A DNA stretch of 64,000 nt from a bacterium. GTDB taxonomy: Bacteria > Orphanbacterota > Orphanbacteria > Orphanbacterales > Orphanbacteraceae. The stretch covers positions 229,093 to 293,092 of the forward strand of contig JALGYY010000043.1 of the NCBI GenBank assembly GCA_025782575.1, given 5' to 3'. A model generated the notes under the pieces. It saw only the letters and a program-made list of their open reading frames with translations. It ran no database searches and was not told the origin of the DNA. Of this stretch, positions 38,335 to 46,609 are shown piece by piece. The stretch's first letter is position 1, and every line of letters begins with the position of its first letter. A program made the translations under genes and the position numbers.

Positions 38335-38691
38335 TGGTGGAGGCGGCGGGAATCGAACCCGCGTCCGAGAGTGGTTCAAAACAGGAGTCTACGTGCGTAG
38401 CCAAGTCTATTATTGTGTCGCCTTTATCGGACTCCGGCCGGCAGGATTCCAACAAGGTCTAGCCCTAAAATTTCGCCTCTCCTCTCGGGCCGTGACTTGA
38501 GGCTAGCCTGTATAGTCGTCGCTCGAGTCCGCCCCCTACAGGCGAGGAGTGGTCGAACGCACCGCTTTAATTAAGCGGCGAGTGCCAGATCGTTATTGGC
38601 AGTTGGTTTTTGCCGCCGTTATTACAAGGTCGACGACATCCTCGGCACGCGGCCAGTCCTTACTTCACACCCGTCGAGTCCATTCGCCCCC
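38335..38691 (-). ncRNA. ssrA: tmRNA (SsrA); predicted tag ANNDLALAA
   Basis: 5' GGGGGCGAATGGACTCGACGG and 3' ...GGACGCGGGTTCGATTCCCGCCGCCTCCACCA pair as acceptor stem; reading frame ACT|GCC AAT AAC GAT CTG GCA CTC GCC GCT TAA (38600-38571). Confidence 0.95.
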
Positions 38692-38785
38692 ATATTGCGA
38701 TGCGTGGTCCCCTGGGTGGGGCCGTTCACTATTATTATCGTTCAAATCGAGGGAAACTGCAACCAAAGCGTGGGATAAGAGATTA

Positions 38786-38858
<73 letters not shown>

Positions 38859-38930
38859 CTGAGCCACGCCGGAACGGGCCAGACGAGAAAGATAGCACCA
38901 GGGTCGAAGTTGAGTCAACGGAAAGAGGGG

Positions 38931-40691
38931 TCAGCGGGGCCTGTCTTGAGACTGTTCGATCGCACGCCGGACCTGCCCCAGATGTCGCTCGGCCTCCTCC
39001 CTCGACCCCCTCTCTTCGGGGGCAAAGAGGGGGATCGCCTCTTCGAAGGCCTCGGCCGCATGATCGAGCCGCCCCTGTTTGAAGAGAACCCAGCCGAGAC
39101 TGTCGAGATAGAAGCGCCGCCGCCCCGGCTCACGGGCGATTGCCCCCCGAATGAGCTCTTCCGCCCGATCGAGATTCCGGCCGAGTTCGGCGTACAGGAA
39201 TCCAAGTGCGTTTCGAGTGAGTGGGACATCGGGATTTCTGGTAAAGGACTCTTCGAACGAAAGGACCGCCCGGTCGGGATCACCCTTCCGGTAAAACGTA
39301 TCGCCGCATAGATAATGGTAGTGCCACGACATGTCCCGATTGATGCCGAACCAGGGAAGAAGTGACAGATTGAGTACGATGAAGAAAAGCAGAATCGGAC
39401 TTGCCCGTTCTTTCCACGAAACCGAGTTCCATCGGCGGATCGTTTGAACGATATCGATCGCTCCCGCAGCACCGGCAACCGCGAGAAACGGAAGAAGGGG
39501 CAATCGGAAACGGCCGACCACGAAGAAGAGGATCGGCGGGAGTGCGACAGCCATTCCATAGAGTGCCAGAAGCCGTCCTTCCCGTGTGCGAAGAACTCGA
39601 CGTAAACCGACGGCACCGAGTGCCAGCAACAGCCCGAATCGTAAGGGCGTCAGCTTAAGCGGCAGGCTCACTTCACGAAGAGTATGGAAGTCGATGTTGT
39701 CAGATATTTCGCGGTCATTCAGAAGATAGATGGTTCGCTTGCAAGTGAGCGCAGCCCAACCGGCCGGGTCCCCTGCGATCCAGTTGATTCCTTTCCGAAA
39801 CCAGTAGAATGAGACCTCACTTGGCTTGAGTGACCGGCCGGACTCAGCCGCGGCGATTCGTTCGGCCGCCCGTCTCGCCTCCCCCGGTTCATTCGGGAGT
39901 TCCGGTGCCCGCGCCGACCGTCCGTCCGTCCCTTCATGGTTCCCCATGTAGAAGTTGAGACCCCCATTCGACGAGACGAGGACGAAATCGCCGGCCATCA
40001 TATTCTGGATCGTTACAGGCACGATGGCGATCGCGATCCCGGCGAGGAGCATCCCCGCCCGGCGTGGCATGCGCCCGTATCGAATCAGAAGCAACAGCGC
40101 GAACAGCAGGATCGTCGGCCTTGTGATGGCGGAGAGTCCGAGCAGGAGGCCACCTGTTAGAAACAGTGCGGCCCCGCCTCCCCTCCCCCGCTCTTCGGCG
40201 CAGAGAAGCAGGACGAGCATGGTGCCGTTCAGTAGGAGCACGGTAGAAGCGCTCAGGAGCTCCGCTCCGTAAAAGACGGCAGGCGCGTAAAACGCAACCA
40301 GCATGCCGGCCGCGAGGCTCCCCCCCCGGCCTAGAATGGGCCGGGCGAGCGCACAGACAGCAGGCGCCGTGAGCGAAGAAAGAAGGGCAAGAGCCCAGCG
40401 GGCGGCACCGGCATCCCCCCCGAAAAGCTTCACAAGTGCAGCGAGCACCCATTTAAAAAGGGGCGGCGTGTAATATACCCCGGCGCTCGCGGCATCGCCG
40501 GCAGGGCCACTCCCCCCTCCTGCGATCCGAATCGCCTCATCCCAGTAGACCCGCGCGTCCACCTGGGGAAAGTCAAAGAGCGGCTCTCCCTGAATCGAAA
40601 ACAGGTAGACCATACGGACAGCGAGCGCCGCCACGGTCACAATCAAAAGATCCATCCCTGTCGATTTTGACTGCAATCCGGCGCGCCCCAT
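38931..40691 (-). CDS. GT39/PMT-like membrane glycosyltransferase with C-terminal TPR repeats
   Basis: PQVDARVYWDEAIRIAGG..., multiple TM helices, RPTILLFALLLLIRYGR, C-terminal GDPDRAVLSFEESFTRNPDVP...LDHAAEAFEEAIPL TPRs. Confidence 0.75.
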   Translation of the reverse strand: MGRAGLQSKSTGMDLLIVTVAALAVRMVYLFSIQGEPLFDFPQVDARVYWDEAIRIAGGGSGPAGDAASAGVYYTPPLFKWVLAALVKLFGGDAGAARWALALLSSLTAPAVCALARPILGRGGSLAAGMLVAFYAPAVFYGAELLSASTVLLLNGTMLVLLLCAEERGRGGGAALFLTGGLLLGLSAITRPTILLFALLLLIRYGRMPRRAGMLLAGIAIAIVPVTIQNMMAGDFVLVSSNGGLNFYMGNHEGTDGRSARAPELPNEPGEARRAAERIAAAESGRSLKPSEVSFYWFRKGINWIAGDPAGWAALTCKRTIYLLNDREISDNIDFHTLREVSLPLKLTPLRFGLLLALGAVGLRRVLRTREGRLLALYGMAVALPPILFFVVGRFRLPLLPFLAVAGAAGAIDIVQTIRRWNSVSWKERASPILLFFIVLNLSLLPWFGINRDMSWHYHYLCGDTFYRKGDPDRAVLSFEESFTRNPDVPLTRNALGFLYAELGRNLDRAEELIRGAIAREPGRRRFYLDSLGWVLFKQGRLDHAAEAFEEAIPLFAPEERGSREEAERHLGQVRRAIEQSQDRPR

Positions 40692-40839
40692 TCCGTATTA
40701 ATATCTACCCCGACCGTAACAGATGAACGAGCGATTGACACCCATGGGGGCGGTTTGTACCCTCACAGGGACCGCATGATGGCGGAGTGGCCAGGGCCGC
40801 TCCACTTCCCCACCCGGATACCGGGGCAAGGAGAACCGC

Positions 40840-42108
40840 TTGGGACGCTATGTCGGCATAATCGGTGTTCTGGTGATTCTGGGGATCGCGTGGCTCCTCT
40901 CAACCGACAAAAAGAAGATCGACTATCGGCTCGTCCTGGTCGGTCTCGCCCTCCAGTGGATCTTCGCCCTTCTCATATTGAAAACAGGACCAGGCCAGGT
41001 GGTCTTTACGTTCGCCCGGGTATCAGCGGCGAAAATGCTCAGCTTCACGGACCACGGCGCCGCGTTTCTCTTCAACAATCTCTATCGGGGTGTGCCGGGC
41101 GTTGTGGAAGGGATCGGCGGCCCGGGACCGTACGGCCTGATTGACCTCGCGACGGGAGACCCGGTTCCCATCGGCACGATCTTCGCCCTTCACGTCCTGA
41201 CGACAATCATCTTCTTCTCGTCCCTTATGGGTGTTCTCTATCACCTGGGAATCATGCAAAGAATCGTCAGTGTCTTCGCATGGGTCATGCGGAAGTCACT
41301 TCGAACGAGCGGCGCGGAGACACTCTCCGCATCGGCCAACATTTTTGTCGGTCAGACCGAAGCGCCTCTCGTCATCCGACCTTATGTCGGCAAGATGACA
41401 ATGTCGGAACTCATGGTCGTGATGACAGGTGGATTTGCCACAGTGGCCGGCGGCGTTCTGGCCGCCTATGTCCGTTTCGGAATCGACGCCGGGCATCTGC
41501 TCGCCGCGTCGGTCATGTCCGCTCCCGCTGCGCTTGTGATCGCCAAGATCATGATCCCCGAAACCGGTAAGCCGATCACCATGGACGGCGCTCTGATGTC
41601 CGATGACAAGCCGGCTGCCAACGTGATCGATGCCGCCGCCGCCGGCGCGGGCCAGGGTCTCAAGCTCGCTCTGAACGTGGGCGCCATGTTGCTCGCTTTT
41701 TTAAGCCTCGTGGCCATGCTCGACTTCTTTCTGGGATTCGCCGGCGTCAGTATCAAGCAGATTCTGGGTTATGCATTCGCACCCCTCGCCTGGTGCATGG
41801 GGGTCCCCAAAGAAGATATGCTCGCCGTGGGAAGTATGTTGGGAACCAAAATCTCGATCAATGAGTTCATCGGGTATCTGGAACTAGGCAGTATCAAGGA
41901 CCAACTTCAGGAGCGCTCGGTGATTATTGCGACTTACGCGCTGTGCGGATTCGCCAATCTGGGATCGATCGGCATCCAGATCGGCGGCATATCGGGTATC
42001 GCACCTGAGCGGCGAGGCGATCTTGCCAGAATCGGCTTGAAGGCGATGTTCGCCGGTGCCCTCGCCTCATGGATGACGGCCGCCATTGCAGGGACGCTTC
42101 TATCATGA
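40840..42108 (+). CDS. Concentrative nucleoside transporter (NupC/CNT family)
   Basis: FFSSLMGVLYHLGIMQRIV, SGAETLSASANIFVGQTEAPLVIRPY, MTGGFATVAGGVLAAYV, GTKISINEFIGYLEL, CGFANLGSIGIQIGG. Confidence 0.92.
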   Translation: MGRYVGIIGVLVILGIAWLLSTDKKKIDYRLVLVGLALQWIFALLILKTGPGQVVFTFARVSAAKMLSFTDHGAAFLFNNLYRGVPGVVEGIGGPGPYGLIDLATGDPVPIGTIFALHVLTTIIFFSSLMGVLYHLGIMQRIVSVFAWVMRKSLRTSGAETLSASANIFVGQTEAPLVIRPYVGKMTMSELMVVMTGGFATVAGGVLAAYVRFGIDAGHLLAASVMSAPAALVIAKIMIPETGKPITMDGALMSDDKPAANVIDAAAAGAGQGLKLALNVGAMLLAFLSLVAMLDFFLGFAGVSIKQILGYAFAPLAWCMGVPKEDMLAVGSMLGTKISINEFIGYLELGSIKDQLQERSVIIATYALCGFANLGSIGIQIGGISGIAPERRGDLARIGLKAMFAGALASWMTAAIAGTLLS

Positions 42109-42824
42109 CGATTTCCCGCCGTCGCCCCACCACGATCGCCATTCTCGCGCTGACCGCTCTCCTCTCTCCGGCACTGACATCGGTTCACGCCGCACCGAGC
42201 CTTGTATTTGACCCGCCCCGCGTCGAGTTGGGCGTGATCGAGGGAGACGATGTCGTCCCCTACTCGATCCGGATTCGAAACGACGGAGACGAAACGCTTA
42301 TCATCGAGAGCGTGAATACCACATGCGGCTGCACGGTAGCCACGCTGGCCGACTCTCTCATCCAGCCCGGCGAATCGGTCGAGGTGAGCGGCACATACGA
42401 TTCGAGAAAAATGACGGGCGAAATCAGGAAGACGATCTTTCTCCGCTCCAACGATGATTCACGAAAGCGCGCGGTGCTCATGATCAAGGCGTTCGTCGTT
42501 CGAGGTGTATCGCTCTCCAAGAAACGAATTCACTTTGCGAGCGTTCGGCCGAAAGAGGAATCGGTCCGTACGATCGAAATACGCTCGGACTCCTCGATTC
42601 CACTCAAAATCGAGAGTGTCTCATTGACTCACGACTATTTTTGTTGGAACATAGAAGAGTTGGAGAGACCGGGAGACTATAAGATCGATATCATTCTCGA
42701 TCCTCCGAAGGGCAACATGGCGCTTAAGGACAGTGTCGTCATTCGGACGAACATCGAAGAGTTTCGCGAATTCTACGTGCCCATTGTGGGCAGAATCAAA
42801 GCACGGGGAAAACGAAAACTATGA
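42105..42824 (+). CDS. DUF1573-domain secreted protein
   Basis: Signal peptide; FDPPRVELGVIEGDDVVPYSIRIRNDGDETLIIESVNTTCGCTVA; ATGA overlap with transporter. Confidence 0.8.
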   Translation: MTISRRRPTTIAILALTALLSPALTSVHAAPSLVFDPPRVELGVIEGDDVVPYSIRIRNDGDETLIIESVNTTCGCTVATLADSLIQPGESVEVSGTYDSRKMTGEIRKTIFLRSNDDSRKRAVLMIKAFVVRGVSLSKKRIHFASVRPKEESVRTIEIRSDSSIPLKIESVSLTHDYFCWNIEELERPGDYKIDIILDPPKGNMALKDSVVIRTNIEEFREFYVPIVGRIKARGKRKL

Positions 42825-43882
42825 ACGAACGCGCGGATCAGAGGGAAGAAATCCGACTGACCCAGTTCGCCACAAAAGCGGGCTGAGCGGCCAAGCATCC
42901 CCGCGCGTACCTTCAAGAGGTGCTGGCGGGGCTATCCGGTCCGGCGGGCCGGAATGTGATTGTCGGGAGCGCGACATCGGACGACGCGGGAGTGGTACGC
43001 CTGACCGAGGATATCGCGCTCATACTGACAACGGACTTCTTCACCCCTATCGTTGACGATCCGTTCGACTTCGGCCGGATCGCAGCATCCAATTCGCTGA
43101 GCGATGTTTACGCCATGGGCGGCGAACCACTCTCCGCACTGAACATCGTCGGCTTCCCGGAGAAGACCCTTCCTCGTTGGGTGTTGAAAGAGATTCTACG
43201 TGGCGGCCAGTCCGTAGCGGCGGAAGCGGGAATCGATATTGTGGGTGGCCATACATTGAAAAGCGATGAACCGATTTACGGTCTCGCCGTGACAGGAACG
43301 ATTCATCCCGATCGTGTAATGACGAACGGAGGCGCGAAACCGGGTGATTGTCTCGTTCTCACCAAGCCTCTCGGGAGCGGCCTCGTAACTACCGCCTACA
43401 AGGGAGGTAACGACACGCACAGCTCGATCGGCGAAGCGATCGAGATCATGATTGAACTGAATCGCGCCGCCTGCGAAGCGATGATGGAAACGGGCGCCAA
43501 CGCCTCGACCGACGTCACCGGTTTCGGTCTTCTCGGCCATCTCGTGAACATGCTGGAAGCGAGTCATGTAGGTGCCGAAATCGACATGGCCACGCTTCCT
43601 CTTATTACGGGCGCAGCGGACTATCTGGAAGCCGGCTATGTTTGTGGCGGCTCGATGACCAACTGGAAGCAGCTTCAGGAAAACGTCGCGCCCGATAACC
43701 GGTCCGAAAAAGCGGGCATTCTGCTCTCTGACGCCCAGACATCAGGTGGCCTTCTGATCGCCGTCTCGGAGGAGCGAGAAGAGACGCTCCACCAGGAGCT
43801 CGCGAAGCGTGGCGTTTCGCGTGCCGCCACGATCGGCCGGATCACCGCCGATCGATCGCCCAGAATCACGCTGAATCCATAG
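42821..43882 (+). CDS. selD: Selenide, water dikinase, itself a selenoprotein (Sec encoded by TGA 42884-42886)
   Basis: MNERADQREEIRLTQFATKAG-U-AAKHPRAYLQEVLAGL...DDAGVVRLTEDIALILTTDFFTPIVDDPFDFGRIAASNSLSDVYAMGG; the listed ORF begins downstream of the TGA in the same frame; ATGA overlap with DUF1573 gene. Confidence 0.93.
42884..42931 (+). promoter_or_regulatory. Putative bacterial SECIS element following the Sec UGA of selD
   Basis: CCCCGC(42899-42904)...ACCTT-CAA-GAGGT(42909-42921)...GCGGGG(42926-42931); apical loop about 28 nt after the UGA. Confidence 0.65.
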
Positions 43883-44024
43883 AGAAGGTCCTTTTCCCCT
43901 CGTTCCGAACCTCCCGTTCCTGTCACTCCAGCCGACCGAATTGTGTTATAATTACAGGAATAGAACACGTTCCGGTAAATTGCTTCCGAAGCCCCGCGGA
44001 AGCTGTCTCTCCGAATCACAACGA

Positions 44025-45701
44025 ATGAGGAAACTGAGCACTCCAATGGTACGAGCATCGATCGGGCGAGACCCGGAGACGGCGACATTCAGAGGACTCG
44101 GATTGTCCCTGATGCTCGCGCTGGTCATGATCACTTGGATGTTACTCTGGCCCGGCGCCGTCAGCGGATCGAGTTCCCGCAATGCCGCGCTGATCACACG
44201 GGAACCGTTTCTTCAGACGAGCACGTCGACGAGTATCATCGTCCGGTGGCGAACGAATGTCCTGACAACGAGCCGGGTTCGCTACGGCAATGTTCTCGGA
44301 GTCTATGGCTCATCTGCCATTGACACCACTCTGACGACGGAGCACGAGATCGTCGTAGACGGACTCAGCCCAGGCTCTCTCTACTACTACGTCGTAGGGA
44401 CGGCCGACACCGATCTTACAGGGGGCGGACCGACGTACTATTTTCGAACCCACCCTTCGCCGGGGGCTGAAGTTCCCGTTCGCGTCTGGATCCTGGGCGA
44501 TTCCGGAACCGCCGACAGTAACGCTGTCGCAGTCCGCGATGCCTATTCACTCTATCCCGGCGCCGATAGTACCGATGTCTGGCTGACGCTCGGAGACAAT
44601 GCCTACTTAGATGGATTCGACATCGAATACCGGTTGGCGCTCTTCGACATGTATCCGGCGTTTCTCCGAAACACAACTCTCTGGCCCGCCCAGGGAAACC
44701 ACGACCGGCCGCATGCACCTAACCCCGATTACTTCAGCATTTTCTCGCTCCCCATGGCCGGAGAGGCGGGCGGGATCCCGTCGGGAAGTGAGGCGTACTA
44801 CTCTTTCGATTATGCAAACGTACACTTTATCTGCCTCGGCACATACCTGACGGACATGAATCCCGGAGGGCCGATGCTCACCTGGCTCGTCGCCGATCTC
44901 GCGGCCACCGGCCAGGAGTGGACCATCGCTTACTGGCATCATCCGCCATACTCCCGGGGATCTCACGATTCAGATATTGACTGGGCAATGAAGAAGATCA
45001 GGGAGAATGCCCTCTCGATCCTGGAATCCCGGGGGGTTGACCTCGTTCTGGGCGGACACAGTCACTCCTACGAGCGATCCTTCCTGCTGAACGGCCACTA
45101 CGATCTCTCCTCGACGCTCGCTGACAGCATGAAGATCGATCCGGGGAACGGCGCGATCGACGGGGACGGGGCCTACCTGAAACTTCCCGGCGCGAAGGGA
45201 ACGGTTTACGCCGTCTGTGGAAGTTCAGGATGGACCGGCGGGGGCCCCCTCGATCACCCGGTCATGGTCACTTCACTCAATGTTCTGGGATCGATGGTGC
45301 TCGATATCTTCGGGGATGAACTGACCGGACGGTTCATCGATGACCTGGGCGTGGTACGAGACAGCTTCACGATTTCCAAGAGTCTCGTGACGGACGTCTC
45401 CGGCCCGGCGAGTGTAACTCTGACCACCTCGGACCCCTTGCTCTGTTTCCCGAATCCATTTTCTACGTCGACGAAGATCAACTTCAGCGCCTTGCCATCG
45501 TCTCCTGTTCAGCTGACGGTCTACGACATTCGGGGACGAATCGTACGGCACCTTCTGAACGGAGTTCCGGGAAGAGCTTCCCACTCTATTATCTGGGACG
45601 GTATGAACGAGGAGAGACGACCGGTGACCAGCGGAGTTTACTTTATCGTTGTCCGCGAACCAGGCAGGGAACGATCGATTCGGCTTAACGTATTACATTA
45701 A
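44025..45701 (+). CDS. Secreted purple-acid-phosphatase-like metallophosphoesterase (Fn3-like N-domain) with FlgD/T9SS-like C-terminal domain
   Basis: LGDSGTADSN, LTLGDNAYLDG, PAQGNHD, YWHHPPYSRGSHDSD, LVLGGHSHSYERS; C-terminus FPNPFSTSTKINFSAL...IIWDGMNEERRPVTSGVYFIV. Confidence 0.85.
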   Translation: MRKLSTPMVRASIGRDPETATFRGLGLSLMLALVMITWMLLWPGAVSGSSSRNAALITREPFLQTSTSTSIIVRWRTNVLTTSRVRYGNVLGVYGSSAIDTTLTTEHEIVVDGLSPGSLYYYVVGTADTDLTGGGPTYYFRTHPSPGAEVPVRVWILGDSGTADSNAVAVRDAYSLYPGADSTDVWLTLGDNAYLDGFDIEYRLALFDMYPAFLRNTTLWPAQGNHDRPHAPNPDYFSIFSLPMAGEAGGIPSGSEAYYSFDYANVHFICLGTYLTDMNPGGPMLTWLVADLAATGQEWTIAYWHHPPYSRGSHDSDIDWAMKKIRENALSILESRGVDLVLGGHSHSYERSFLLNGHYDLSSTLADSMKIDPGNGAIDGDGAYLKLPGAKGTVYAVCGSSGWTGGGPLDHPVMVTSLNVLGSMVLDIFGDELTGRFIDDLGVVRDSFTISKSLVTDVSGPASVTLTTSDPLLCFPNPFSTSTKINFSALPSSPVQLTVYDIRGRIVRHLLNGVPGRASHSIIWDGMNEERRPVTSGVYFIVVREPGRERSIRLNVLH

Positions 45702-45736
45702 AAGTATCACGTTGAAATTCCGCATGAGACAGCTCC

Positions 45737-46609
45737 TCAATGGAGCCGAAAAAGCCTTACCCCCATCACCACCGCCCCTTCCCGGAAAAACAGATACTGC
45801 GACGCCCGGTCGGAACCGCCGCCGCTTCGCGTGAGGATGCTTGGAAGATTCATGTACCCCCCGCTCCCGTACCCCTGCAAGAACAAACGATCAAGGAACT
45901 CCAGCCTGAGTCCCAGATTGGACGAGAATCCGTATCCCGCAAGATGGGCCTGATTGATACGTCGGGTGTTGAAGAGGGTGACGTCGCTGACCGGCACGAC
46001 CACCCCGCCGCCTCCCCCTACGGTCGCGAAGAGACCGATCGACCGGCCCGAATTCAGCCAGAGGGGAAACAACCTCTCCAGCTCCAGCGACAGATAGTTC
46101 AAACCGTTAGTATGTTCGAACCGGAGAAACGACTCTTCCATCGTGATGGGCGTATTTTCATATTCACCGGCAAAATCCTCCGACCCCTCGGCGCCGATCC
46201 GACCGGAGATTCTGGTACGCTGGTTCTGGACGGCAATGTACTTCAGATGGCTGAAAACGAGAGAGATGCTGGTCCTCTCGTTGAAGAAGTAGCCGACACG
46301 ACCGACATACTGGGGAATCGACAACTGTGAGGGGTTCAGATAGATTTCCGCACTGAGCGGCGTCGGGCGATCGACGGCGCTGATGTCGTGCAGGGTGAAG
46401 TCGTAATCCGGCCCGGTGAAATGGATGTCGCTCGATGAGTAGCCCGATCGGTTATATCCCCATGAAAGAAAGAAAGATCCCTTACGGTTCCGTTTCTTAC
46501 CCTGCGCGCTCCCCGCACGGGACGGCGCCGGCGTCAGGATGAGAAGGGCCAAACATCCAAGCAGGACGGCGAACCGGAACGGGCTTGATTGAGGACTGTG
46601 CATGATCAT
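45737..46609 (-). CDS. Putative outer-membrane beta-barrel protein
   Basis: Signal peptide; aromatic/polar alternation in barrel-like strands; terminal VVMGVRLFRLH; ATGA overlap with upstream gene. Confidence 0.6.
   Translation of the reverse strand: MIMHSPQSSPFRFAVLLGCLALLILTPAPSRAGSAQGKKRNRKGSFFLSWGYNRSGYSSSDIHFTGPDYDFTLHDISAVDRPTPLSAEIYLNPSQLSIPQYVGRVGYFFNERTSISLVFSHLKYIAVQNQRTRISGRIGAEGSEDFAGEYENTPITMEESFLRFEHTNGLNYLSLELERLFPLWLNSGRSIGLFATVGGGGGVVVPVSDVTLFNTRRINQAHLAGYGFSSNLGLRLEFLDRLFLQGYGSGGYMNLPSILTRSGGGSDRASQYLFFREGAVVMGVRLFRLH

Noticed and set aside
42920-43882. selD starting at GTG 42920 as in the ORF track
   Set aside because: Would remove the conserved N-terminal LTQFATKAG-U-AAK catalytic segment; the in-frame TGA is better explained as Sec.
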